From NCBI GenBank assembly GCA_900754535.1, contig CAAEDF010000174.1, positions 1 to 10,177 of the forward strand: a stretch of DNA of 10,177 bases, read 5' to 3'. Shown one piece after another: positions 1-7,760 of this stretch. The stretch comes from Clostridia bacterium. GTDB taxonomy: Bacteria; Bacillota; Clostridia; Oscillospirales; CAG-382. Numbering within the stretch: the stretch's first letter is position 1; each line of letters opens with the position of its first letter. Both the position numbers and the translations under genes were made by a program. The notes beneath the pieces are model-generated. The model did no database searches. It was not told the DNA's origin and saw only the letters and a program-made list of their open reading frames with translations.

Positions 1-1
1 C

Positions 2-3000
2 CCCGAAAACGGATTTGTCATTGCCTCCTGCGGCCACGGCAACGAAGGCATTCCCGCAGCTCTCAAAGCCGATTCCTGCATAGGGACCAAGCTTTACGTA
101 TACGGCGCGGAGCTTGATATCCTCGGTGTTAAAGACACCATGGATTTCAAGAACGAGAATGTCATCTCCGTAGGCAATCCGCTTTCGGGAAGAGAGGATC
201 TCTACACCCCCAGCGATGAAGCAAAGCTCGTATATGAAGCTATCGAAGGCACGATAACCACCCCCGACGGATACGGCCCGATAGAGATACTTCTTGACGG
301 AGACAAGACCTCCATCACAGGGTATGAAGGCAATCAGTCGATGATATTCATGGTCCGCAACGGCGACGTTGAAAATCCCATGAAATACAAGTTCACCCGT
401 TTCTTCACGAGAGAAACCGTGATAGACAAGATCACGCTTTCGATACTCAATTACTCCAACGGCAACGTAGGACTGCCCGAATCGGTAGTCGTTTCCATAG
501 GCGGCAAGGATTACACCGCAGTCAACGTGACCGGCGGGACCGACAATGCCATCAACGATTTTGTCGTTGAGCTTGACAACGCGGTATCCGTTACCGAATT
601 TGTTGTCACGGTCACCCATCCGGCAGGCGCGGTAAAGTACAACGCCTGGACCGAGATAGCCACGGAATCCTCGCTCGTCGAGCTGCCCGAGGACGCCATT
701 GTTATAGATAACCTCGGATATCAGCACGATGCCACGGTCAACATCATGGTCGGCGACGGCATGACGGTCGGCGAGATCACCACGGCGCAGACCGGCACCG
801 AGCGCGACAACAACTACACCAAGCTGATAGTTGTCAACAAGTACGGCATCGTAACCGAGACCTATATGACCCTCGGCGAAGCCAAAACCGATGTCGTCTG
901 CCCCGAGGGCGGATACATCATCTCCTATAACGCAAACAAAGCGGGATATGCCGTGATGGATTCCATCAGCTGCGGCGACCGCATCACGCTTTACAACATC
1001 GATCTGGAAAAAGCCGCTGCCATAACCCCCGAGGACGGCGGATTCATCACCATCGTAAACGGCGGATTCACCGTTTCCGAGATAGGCACCGGCATAACCA
1101 ACCTGTCCGACCCGGTCGAGATCAAGATAGACGATCTTTCCAAGCTTACCGACGGCGACTTCGGTCTCAACGCCGGCAACTGGGGCACGGACACGGGTTC
1201 AGTCCAGCTCATCACCAATCTCAACCCGACCGACGAGTCGATAAACCCGACCGTCGCGCTTCTCTACAAACTTGACGAAGCGAAAGCGATAAACAGCGTC
1301 AAGCTCGGCTTCTATCACTGCTACAATGTGATGATAGGTCTGCCGAAGGACGGCAAGGTCAACGTGAGCATATCCGAAAACGGATACGAATTCACCGATC
1401 TCGGCGCTCTTACGCTTGAAGTCACTCCATCCGCAGGCGCATACGGCACCGTTGTTCTTGAGGGCAAATACCCCGACAACGAGATAGCCGCACAGTATGT
1501 GCTCATTGAATACGAAATAGGTCCGAGCGGTCTGACCGCAGACGGCAAGGTCGTCTGGGAGTTCACCGCGATGACCGAGATCACCGCTGAGATAGCCGCT
1601 CCCGAAGAGCCCGAAGGCATGACGGTTGACGGTTCTCTCAACGACTGGCCCGGATCGCTTGTGACTGTTGACGGCATAAACGATACCGACAACTGGACCG
1701 ATATGCCCGATTCGGCAGCCACCACGGATTACGGCTACACCTGGGGCATAACCAAAGATGAGGATAACCTCTACTTTGCACTGACCACCAAGACAGCCAA
1801 CATCAAGGCAAACGGAGATGTGTTCAGGATCTGGCTGCGTGACAACTCCGCCGCCACGGTCTACACCGATTTCGTCACCTTCAAGGCAACCGACGGTGTT
1901 ATCTCGCTGTCCTCCGCCAAGTACAATCAGGTCCTTGACGGCAACAGCGGCGCCGACTGGTCCGACGAGCTCAAGAATTCCGTGGTGCTCGCTTCGGCGG
2001 TATCCGGCGAATACACGACCTTTGAAGGAAGCATACCGCTTTCCGCGTTTGACGGGCTTGCAAATCAGACCGTCATAGACGCATGGGCATCCTTGTGGCC
2101 CAACGCAGAGGACAACAAGGCTTACTCCTGCCTGCACAGCGGCGCTACCGGCGTTGCTCCCACGGGCGGTGCAAATGCCTGGTCCGAGGAATACGACTTC
2201 ACCCTCTCCTGGGCGAACGTTGACGGTGAGTTTGGCGAAAGCTGCTGGAGCGACGGTTGGATAACCGTTGACGGCGACGCCGTAGGACAGTGGCAGACGG
2301 CCTCCTCCACCGAAAACGATGCGTTCGCATACGATTACAAATTCCATGCAAGCACCGAGTATCTCTACCTCGGCGTTAAATTCAACAAGGCTCCTTCCTT
2401 TATAACCGACACGCAGACCGGTGCGTCCAACATCCGCATCTGGCTTGCCGACCTGGCGGGAACTCCCACAGGCAAGTTCGGCACGCTTATCGACGTCCGT
2501 TACGTTGACGGTGCGGCTGTCATATGCGCAAGAGACGATTCCGGCGATCTGCAGCAGATAGACAGAAGCAAGGTCACGGTAGCCGACACCCAGGGCGCCG
2601 ATTACTGGTACGTTGAGGTTGCCATTCCGCTGTCCGAGCTCGGTCTTGAAGGCTGGTCCGGAACCGATTACTACGGGCTGGCGGTCACCGCTTCCGATCC
2701 CTTCCCCGACGGTGACGTTACCGCTTACGGTGCGCTCCACTCGGTATACGGGTTCGATCTTAGCGACCGCACGACCTGGGGCAAGTTCTACCTCTCGGGT
2801 CTGGATTATCCGGAAAGCAACGGCGTTGACGTGCTTCCCGATCAGTCCGATGCAGTCAACATAGCCACCGGCGAAAATGTTGTGACCGACTATCCTGTCG
2901 GATACGGCAACTACACCGCCGACCTGTTTGACGGGGTTTACTACGAAGCCATTTCCTATGACAACAAGTGGTTCGCATTCTATACCAACGCAAGCTATCC

Positions 3001-5533
3001 TGACGACACCAACACCGTCGGCGGCATAGGCTCGGTCATCATCGACCTGGGCGCAGACGACGCAGTGTTCGGCGGCATCCGCGCTCACATAGGATCCGAC
3101 ACGGGCGCCGGAATATCGTTGCCCGAATCCATCACGGCATACGCCTCGGTTGACGGCAGCACATGGCTGAAGATAGGCGAGCTTTCCATGACCGACGCCA
3201 AGATACAGTGGGCTTCGCTTACGCTTGACAAAGAGCTTGTTGCAAGGTACATCAAGCTTGATTTCAAGACCGCCGGCATATTCATGTTTGTCAACGAAAT
3301 AGAGGTAATCGATTATCAGTACGTTCCCTCTTTCGTGGCTGACACGGCAAACGAATATGTTTACGACGGAAACGCGGTGATACTGTTCACCGAGCACGGA
3401 AAGACCATCGGCGAGGTTTCCGGCCAAGGCTTTGGCTGGTGGAACGTCTGGGTATTTGATTACGACTTTGAGGCAGGCGCCTACAAGGTAGTCGAATACA
3501 AGCCGATGAACGGCGGAGAAGACAAGAGCGGCGTCGTGATACCCGACACCGGATTTGTTGTTGCCGCACACGGCTCAGGCATAAGCCGTATGCCTGCGGA
3601 AGCCAATGTGGTCGGCACCGAAGTATACGTTTACGGCATCAACGTTGATGTGCTCGACGGCATTGAAGGCAATGTCATCACCGTCGGACAGAAATTTGCA
3701 GACAGGGATGATATCTTCACTCCGATCCGTCAGGTTGAATTCACGCCTGTTGACGGCACGATAACAACTCCCGAAGGATACGGCTCCGTCAATGTCCTGA
3801 TCGACGGCGACAAGACCGATATCACGGGGTATGAGGGCAACCAGTCGAAGATCTTCATGGTCTGCAACGGCGATACCGAAAGTTCGATGAAGTACACCCT
3901 TACCCGCCGCTTCTACAACAGCACCGCTATCGACAAGATCACTCTTTCGATACTCAACTACACCGCAGGCAATGTCGGGCTTCCCGAATCCGTTATAGTC
4001 ACCATAAACGGCGTTGATTACGATGCAGTGAATGTGACCGGCAGAAAAGACGGCTGCATCAACGACTATGTGGTCGAGCTTGACAATGCGGTAGCAGTTA
4101 CCGAGTTTGTTGTAACCGTCACACATCCGGCAGGCGATGTCAATTACAACGCCTGGACCGAGATAGCGGCCGAGAGCTCGCTCGTTGAGCTGCCCGAGGG
4201 CGCGATAGCGATAGACAACCTCGGATACAGACATGCCGGCTCCGTTTCGATAATGGTCGGCGACGGTATGACGATCGGCGAGATAACCCTTGCACAGACC
4301 GGCACGATACGTGACAACAACTACGCAAAGGTAATAACCGTTAATAAATACGGATTTGTTACCGGAACGTACCTCACGCTGGCTCAGGCAAAGACCGATG
4401 TCGTCTGCCCCGAGGGCGGATACATCATCTCCTATAACGGCAACAAAGCAGGACACGCCGTGATGGATTCCATCAGCGTCGGCGACTACATCAGGCTTTA
4501 CAACGTAAATCTTGAGAAAGCCGCTTCCCTCACTCCCGAAGACGGCGGATTCATCAACATTCTTCAGGGCGGATTTACCGTTACCAAGATAGGCGACGGA
4601 GTCACCAATCTGTCCGACCCGGATGAGATCAAGATAGACGACACCTCCAAGCTGACCGACGGCGACTTCGGTCTCAACGCCGGCAACTGGGGCACCGACA
4701 CCGGTTCCGTCCAGCTTATCCAGAATCTCAATCCGACCGACGCGTCGATAAATCCGACCGTTAAGCTCCTTTACAAGCTTGACAAAGTCCAGTACATCGA
4801 CATCGTCAGACTCGGTTTCTACAACTGCCTCGACGTGATGATAGGGCTTCCGAAGGATAACGAAGTACGCATAAGCGTGTCCGAAAACGGATATGACTTT
4901 AAGGAGATCGGAGTTCTTACCCTTGAAGCCGTTCCCGCTTCCGGTGAATACGGCACCGAGCTTGTTTCGGGATTCTCGTTTGACAGCAGCGAAGAAGCAC
5001 AGTACGTGCTTATTGAATTCGAGATAGGCCCGAGCGGACTTACAACCGACGGCAAGGTCGTTTGGGAATTCACCGCGATGACCGAGATATTTGCGGAAGA
5101 GCATGTACCGTTTGACATCATAAAGGATGAGCTCCTTGTTGACGGCGAAAACGGATATGCGTTCGGCAATGCCGGAGTCACATACGGTGATTTGTTTGCG
5201 GCCGATACATTCGGCGATATCTATGCGGCATTTGACGGCAAGACCGGAGAAATGCTCTCGGCAGACGATATCATCAAAACAGGCGACATTATTACCGACT
5301 GGCTGCTCTTTGTCGACAGCAGTGACGTAGACAGCCTTACGGTTGTTGTAAGAGGAGACGTAAACGGCAGCGGAACGGTCAGCCAGATAGATTATCTGTT
5401 TGCAAAGCTTCAGGTTACCACCGAAGGCAATCTTTTCGGTCCGTACCTGGCAGCTGCTGATTACAATAATGACGGCAGGATCACACAGATCGACTGCCTG
5501 CTTATGAAACGTGCCGTGCTTGGCCTTAACTGA
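2..5533 (+). CDS. Giant extracellular multimodular dockerin protein, 5' end missing
   Basis: The frame is open from base 2, and its first codons (PENGFVIAS...) match an internal copy at 3542, so the ATG at 140 is only an internal Met and the true start lies upstream. Visible order, in window bases: end of a small beta-rich module (2-130), discoidin/F5-8C-like (about 215-680), small module (690-1080), F5-8C-like with 'SKLTDGDFG' (1105-1600), CBM9/DOMON-like starting 'TVDGSLNDWPG' (1618-2215), a second CBM9-like (2220-2800), F5-8C-like (2850-3320), small module (3330-3655), then second copies of F5-8C-like, small module and F5-8C-like (3755-5098), a linker (5104-5350) and a dockerin (5357-5530). 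Such modules bind glycans, and dockerins bind cohesins, so a secreted adhesin or cellulosome-like component is inferred. No catalytic domain, membrane segment or sortase motif is visible; an enzyme could lie in the missing N-terminus. Module names rest on sequence patterns only. Confidence 0.95.
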   Translation, partial: PENGFVIASCGHGNEGIPAALKADSCIGTKLYVYGAELDILGVKDTMDFKNENVISVGNPLSGREDLYTPSDEAKLVYEAIEGTITTPDGYGPIEILLDGDKTSITGYEGNQSMIFMVRNGDVENPMKYKFTRFFTRETVIDKITLSILNYSNGNVGLPESVVVSIGGKDYTAVNVTGGTDNAINDFVVELDNAVSVTEFVVTVTHPAGAVKYNAWTEIATESSLVELPEDAIVIDNLGYQHDATVNIMVGDGMTVGEITTAQTGTERDNNYTKLIVVNKYGIVTETYMTLGEAKTDVVCPEGGYIISYNANKAGYAVMDSISCGDRITLYNIDLEKAAAITPEDGGFITIVNGGFTVSEIGTGITNLSDPVEIKIDDLSKLTDGDFGLNAGNWGTDTGSVQLITNLNPTDESINPTVALLYKLDEAKAINSVKLGFYHCYNVMIGLPKDGKVNVSISENGYEFTDLGALTLEVTPSAGAYGTVVLEGKYPDNEIAAQYVLIEYEIGPSGLTADGKVVWEFTAMTEITAEIAAPEEPEGMTVDGSLNDWPGSLVTVDGINDTDNWTDMPDSAATTDYGYTWGITKDEDNLYFALTTKTANIKANGDVFRIWLRDNSAATVYTDFVTFKATDGVISLSSAKYNQVLDGNSGADWSDELKNSVVLASAVSGEYTTFEGSIPLSAFDGLANQTVIDAWASLWPNAEDNKAYSCLHSGATGVAPTGGANAWSEEYDFTLSWANVDGEFGESCWSDGWITVDGDAVGQWQTASSTENDAFAYDYKFHASTEYLYLGVKFNKAPSFITDTQTGASNIRIWLADLAGTPTGKFGTLIDVRYVDGAAVICARDDSGDLQQIDRSKVTVADTQGADYWYVEVAIPLSELGLEGWSGTDYYGLAVTASDPFPDGDVTAYGALHSVYGFDLSDRTTWGKFYLSGLDYPESNGVDVLPDQSDAVNIATGENVVTDYPVGYGNYTADLFDGVYYEAISYDNKWFAFYTNASYPDDTNTVGGIGSVIIDLGADDAVFGGIRAHIGSDTGAGISLPESITAYASVDGSTWLKIGELSMTDAKIQWASLTLDKELVARYIKLDFKTAGIFMFVNEIEVIDYQYVPSFVADTANEYVYDGNAVILFTEHGKTIGEVSGQGFGWWNVWVFDYDFEAGAYKVVEYKPMNGGEDKSGVVIPDTGFVVAAHGSGISRMPAEANVVGTEVYVYGINVDVLDGIEGNVITVGQKFADRDDIFTPIRQVEFTPVDGTITTPEGYGSVNVLIDGDKTDITGYEGNQSKIFMVCNGDTESSMKYTLTRRFYNSTAIDKITLSILNYTAGNVGLPESVIVTINGVDYDAVNVTGRKDGCINDYVVELDNAVAVTEFVVTVTHPAGDVNYNAWTEIAAESSLVELPEGAIAIDNLGYRHAGSVSIMVGDGMTIGEITLAQTGTIRDNNYAKVITVNKYGFVTGTYLTLAQAKTDVVCPEGGYIISYNGNKAGHAVMDSISVGDYIRLYNVNLEKAASLTPEDGGFINILQGGFTVTKIGDGVTNLSDPDEIKIDDTSKLTDGDFGLNAGNWGTDTGSVQLIQNLNPTDASINPTVKLLYKLDKVQYIDIVRLGFYNCLDVMIGLPKDNEVRISVSENGYDFKEIGVLTLEAVPASGEYGTELVSGFSFDSSEEAQYVLIEFEIGPSGLTTDGKVVWEFTAMTEIFAEEHVPFDIIKDELLVDGENGYAFGNAGVTYGDLFAADTFGDIYAAFDGKTGEMLSADDIIKTGDIITDWLLFVDSSDVDSLTVVVRGDVNGSGTVSQIDYLFAKLQVTTEGNLFGPYLAAADYNNDGRITQIDCLLMKRAVLGLN
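248..1591 (+). repeat. Internal duplication, copy 1 (448 codons)
   Basis: This in-frame stretch encodes F5-8C-like, small module and F5-8C-like domains and recurs at 3755-5098. Anchors at 248, 302, 887, 1148, 1562 and 1577 all map to the second copy at exactly +3507 bp, so there is no net indel. Roughly three quarters of residues are identical by eye. Exact DNA matches include 887-932 (46 bp) and 1148-1188 (41 bp). Confidence 0.95.
1618..2800 (+). other. Tandem CBM9/DOMON-like modules within the giant protein
   Basis: Two consecutive modules of about 200 residues occur only once in the protein, between the duplicated blocks. The first opens with 'DGSLNDWPG' followed by 'DEDNLYFALTT', and the second with 'DGEFGESCWSDG' followed by 'STEYLYLGVKF'. 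The pattern of D-G-x-x-x-D/W, then a 'LY' beta strand, then 'EGSIPLSAF' or 'VEVAIPLSEL' is typical of CBM9-like/DOMON beta sandwiches that bind sugars. This assignment is by pattern; the ligand is unknown. Confidence 0.65.
3755..5098 (+). repeat. Internal duplication, copy 2 (448 codons)
   Basis: This is the second copy of the three-domain block at 248-1591, offset by 3507 bp (1169 codons). Exact DNA matches fall at 4394-4439 and 4655-4695. Homology continues more loosely upstream (from 3542 against base 2, offset 3540), where the first copy carries about 11 net extra residues. The blocks are separated by two CBM9-like domains, an F5-8C-like domain and a small module. Confidence 0.95.
5104..5350 (+). 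other. Pre-dockerin linker module
   Basis: A segment of about 80 residues sits between the last F5-8C-like module and the dockerin. It contains 'VDGENGYAFGNAGVTYGDLF' and ends 'SLTVVVRGD'. Short modules with a predicted beta strand running straight into the dockerin are common in clostridial dockerin proteins. No catalytic residues are recognised. Confidence 0.5.
5357..5530 (+). other. Type I dockerin domain (C-terminal)
   Basis: Two EF-hand-like calcium loops are visible: DVNGSGTVSQID starting at 5357 and DYNNDGRITQID starting at 5459, each followed by a helix (YLFAKL; CLLMKRAVLG). Calcium ligands D1, N3, S/D5 and D12 are all present. Positions 10-11, which help set cohesin choice in characterised dockerins, are Q-I in both repeats, so the domain is symmetric and could in principle bind in two orientations. 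The protein ends three residues after the second helix. No cohesin gene lies in this window. Confidence 0.9.
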
Positions 5534-5575
5534 AAAGGTTAAAGAAGAAAGCACAACATAGAATAAGCAAAACGC

Positions 5576-5600
5576 GGGCGGCTCTTTTAAAGAGCCGCCC
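5576..5600. repeat. Perfect GC-rich hairpin after the giant gene
   Basis: GGGCGGCTC (5576-5584) is complementary to GAGCCGCCC (5592-5600), with loop TTTTAAA that can pair further. It begins 43 bases after the stop at 5533. No T-tract follows on the plus strand, so it is probably an mRNA 3'-end stabilising or partial termination structure rather than a canonical terminator. Confidence 0.6.
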
Positions 5601-5610
5601 GTGCCGTTTA

Positions 5611-5640
5611 TGCGGCTTTTTCAAAGTCGATAAAGCCGCA
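5611..5640. repeat. Second hairpin after the giant gene
   Basis: TGCGGCTTT (5611-5619) pairs perfectly with AAAGCCGCA (5632-5640) around a 12-base loop. An A-run (5642-5648) follows on the plus strand, so it lacks a plus-strand terminator tail; its role is unknown. Confidence 0.5.
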
Positions 5641-5682
5641 GAAAAAAAGTGCGTTTCCGCAGGGAACAACAGGCATAAAAAG

Positions 5683-5728
5683 AACACGGCGTACGGTCAT
5701 AGGGACTGATACGCCGTGTTTTGTTTTT
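5683..5728. terminator. Bidirectional intrinsic terminator
   Basis: An 11-bp perfect stem, AACACGGCGTA (5683-5693) with TACGCCGTGTT (5710-5720), has a 16-base loop. On the plus strand it is followed by TTGTTTTT (5721-5728). On the minus strand the stem is followed by C then five T (complement of 5677-5681). It sits between the convergent giant gene and the ABC transporter gene, so it can end both transcripts. Confidence 0.85.
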
Positions 5729-5751
5729 AATCAGGAGCAATGCGTCTCCGT

Positions 5752-5857
5752 TTGCCGGATGCGGGGCAGTTCCCCCGAAGGCATCTGTCAGACAGCGCTG
5801 ATACGATGGCAAGCCGAGCGTACAAGAGGAGAAGCGGGACACCCCTCTCGTTTACGC
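5752..5857. other. Candidate structured RNA element between convergent genes
   Basis: Nested complementarity suggests a fold. TTGCC (5752-5756) pairs with GGCAA (5808-5812). This encloses GATGC/GCATC (5758-5762/5781-5785), capped by GGGG/CCCC (5763-5766/5772-5775), and TCAG/CTGA (5788-5791/5798-5801), which gives a three-way junction. A second hairpin follows: GCGTA/TACGC (5818-5822/5853-5857) with AGAGG/CCTCT inside (5825-5829/5844-5848). It lies beyond the plus-strand terminator but upstream of the minus-strand one, so a minus-strand RNA (ABC 3' UTR or an sRNA) is the likelier source. It matched no RNA family I know. Confidence 0.35.
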
Positions 5858-5895
5858 GGCAGGCGGTTTAATAGCCGGAGCCGGAGGACATAAGG

Positions 5896-7620
5896 TCACC
5901 TGAACTGATAGGAATAAAGCTTTGCATACAAACCGTTTTCGTTCATAAGCTGCTCATGCGTTCCGCGTTCGGCGACTCCGTCGCGTGTCATCACTATTAT
6001 CTCATCGGCGTTCTTTACGGTCGAAAGGCGATGCGCCACAATGATGCAGGTACGGCCCTCGGAAAGCTTTTCAAGCGCGGATTGGATCTGCATCTCCGTA
6101 GCATTATCAAGCGCGCTGGTTGCCTCGTCGAGAATCAGGACAGACGGGTTTTTCAAAAAGACACGCGCTATCGATATGCGCTGTTTCTGTCCGCCGGAGA
6201 GCTTTACTCCGCGTTCGCCGACCTGGGTATCGTATCCGTCGGGAAGCGAGATAATAAAATCATGAATATTGGCTTTTTTTGCCGCTTCTTCTATCTCGGC
6301 ATCGGAGGCGTCAGGATCTCCGTATGCGATATTTTCACGCACCGTGCCGGTAAACAGGAACACATCCTGAGCGACCATGCCTATGTTGCGCCTGAGCGAA
6401 TATCTTGTCATATCGCGTATATCCGTACCGTCGATGGTTATGGAGCCTGCGTCGATTTCATAAAAGCGCGGGATAAGGTGGCAAAGCGTGGTTTTGCCGC
6501 CGCCCGACGGGCCGACAAGGGCTATCGTCTTTCCTTTTTCTATATTTAGCGAAAGATTTTCAATGACGTTCTTTTCGTCGCTTCCGTCAGAGGAATGATA
6601 TGCAAAGCTCACGCCCTCAAAGCGTATATTGCCTTCAAGACGTTCGGGAGAAGCTGCATCGGGAGTATCCTCCTCTACCGGCACGGCCATGATCTCAAGG
6701 AAGCGCCGAAAGCCGGTCATGCCCTCCTGAAGCTGCTCGAAAATAGCCACTATCCTGTTTACCGGCTTGAGGAACATGTTTATATACAGCAGGAACGCCG
6801 CAAATTCGCCGGCGTTTATCCTGCCGTAGTAGAAGAAAAGTCCGCCGCCCACAAGCACGGCAAGGTAAAGCACGTCCATAAAGAAGCTTGTGCCGGAATG
6901 GAACACGCCCATCACCTTATACGCTTGGCTTCTTGCCTGCTTGAAACGTGCGTTTGCCCGGTCGAAAGAGCGGTTTTCGTACTCTTCGGCCGTATAGGCG
7001 CGGGTGACGCGGATTCCGGAGATGCTTGTCTCCAGTCCGGCGTTGACCTCTGCTATCTCTTCGCGGGATTTCCGGAACGCATCGTTCATGCTGCGGCGGG
7101 TCTTGACCGCGAAAATGACGATAAACGGCAGAAATGCAAAAACTATCAACGTCAGATAGATATCTATCGTCGCAAGCATGACAAACGAGCCGACAAGCAT
7201 TATGAGCGAAAGGAACACATCCTCAGGTCCGTGGTGCGCAAGCTCGGACACGTCAAAAAGGTCGTTTATAAGCCTTGACATCACCGAACCGGTTTTGTTT
7301 TCGTCATAAAACGAAAACGGAAGCTTTTGAAGACGCCTGAACATATCGCGGCGCATATCCGCCTGCATCCTCACGCCGACGACATGTCCCCAGTACTGAA
7401 CGATATAGTTGAGCGCCGCCTTCAGCGCATATATGAGCAGCAGCACGCCGGCCCATACAAGCATGAGGCGCAGGTTCTGTGACGGTACGTATTCGTTGAT
7501 TATGTCTTTTGCTATTACGGGATAAAAAAGATCGCACAAAGCAACTATAAACGAGCAAAGCATATCAACGGCGAAAAGCCGCATATGCGGGCGGTAATAT
7601 CGTACAAATTTTCTGAACAT
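5896..7620 (-). CDS. ABC exporter half-transporter, fused permease and ATPase
   Basis: This complete 574-residue protein has the usual length for an MsbA/BmrA/Sav1866-type half-transporter, with an N-terminal six-helix membrane domain (about residues 12-300; helices near 15-38, 52-74, 135-155, 157-175, 245-265, 270-290) and a C-terminal ATPase. ATPase motifs: Walker A GPSGGGKTT (370-378), Q-loop Q418, signature LSGGQ (474-478), Walker B VLILDE (494-499) with catalytic E499, D-loop SALD (502-505) and switch His530. All are intact, so an active ATP-driven exporter working as a homodimer, or with a distant partner, is expected. The substrate (drug, lipid or peptide) cannot be told. No second half-transporter or regulator is adjacent, and no peptidase domain is present. 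The start is supported by an AGGAAAGGG Shine-Dalgarno just upstream. Confidence 0.97.
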   Translation of the reverse strand: MFRKFVRYYRPHMRLFAVDMLCSFIVALCDLFYPVIAKDIINEYVPSQNLRLMLVWAGVLLLIYALKAALNYIVQYWGHVVGVRMQADMRRDMFRRLQKLPFSFYDENKTGSVMSRLINDLFDVSELAHHGPEDVFLSLIMLVGSFVMLATIDIYLTLIVFAFLPFIVIFAVKTRRSMNDAFRKSREEIAEVNAGLETSISGIRVTRAYTAEEYENRSFDRANARFKQARSQAYKVMGVFHSGTSFFMDVLYLAVLVGGGLFFYYGRINAGEFAAFLLYINMFLKPVNRIVAIFEQLQEGMTGFRRFLEIMAVPVEEDTPDAASPERLEGNIRFEGVSFAYHSSDGSDEKNVIENLSLNIEKGKTIALVGPSGGGKTTLCHLIPRFYEIDAGSITIDGTDIRDMTRYSLRRNIGMVAQDVFLFTGTVRENIAYGDPDASDAEIEEAAKKANIHDFIISLPDGYDTQVGERGVKLSGGQKQRISIARVFLKNPSVLILDEATSALDNATEMQIQSALEKLSEGRTCIIVAHRLSTVKNADEIIVMTRDGVAERGTHEQLMNENGLYAKLYSYQFR

Positions 7621-7690
7621 ACGCTTCCCTTTCCTGACCGCAGGCCGACCGGCACGGCGATTTTTGCATATTTTTGTTTCACGTTCCTAT

Positions 7691-7719
7691 ATTATATACT
7701 CGAAATATCCGCAAGTCAA
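7691..7719 (-). promoter_or_regulatory. Sigma-A type promoter of the ABC transporter gene
   Basis: Read on the minus strand, TTGACT (complement of 7714-7719) and TATAAT (complement of 7691-7696) are separated by exactly 17 bases. Transcription should start near 7684, leaving a leader of about 64 bases before the ATG at 7620. Confidence 0.85.
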
Positions 7720-7760
7720 CAAGCGCATATAAGTTGTATCCTTTATATTCAATAAATAAA

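Noticed and set aside
1199..3571. 790-codon open frame on the minus strand inside the giant gene
   Set aside because: It is exactly in register with the sense codons, so antisense stops need sense TTA, CTA or TCA, which are rare here. Its stop is the complement of a TCA serine codon at 1199. The translation shows no domain pattern.
248..5098. Direct repeats as a CRISPR array or mobile element
   Set aside because: The repeats are in-frame coding duplications of domains with one long spacing; there are no short regular spacers, terminal inverted repeats or transposase.
3575..5554. 659-codon open frame on the minus strand inside the giant gene
   Set aside because: Same register effect: it ends at the complement of the TCA codon at 3575-3577. 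It is a shadow of codon bias and repeat content, with no ribosome site or family resemblance.
5621..5842. 73-codon minus-strand open frame in the intergenic region
   Set aside because: It runs across the terminator stem and the structured stretch, so its sequence is explained by hairpins, and the protein is Cys/Arg-rich without a recognisable pattern.
5740..5890. Known riboswitch or housekeeping RNA (glycine, TPP, cobalamin, SRP RNA, 6S) in the structured intergenic stretch
   Set aside because: None of the conserved core motifs of these families could be found on either strand, and no riboswitch-controlled gene lies downstream in the right orientation.
5956..7278. Plus-strand open frames of 197 and 227 codons opposite the ABC gene
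   Set aside because: They lie wholly antisense to a complete ABC exporter with every catalytic motif intact. They are shadows.
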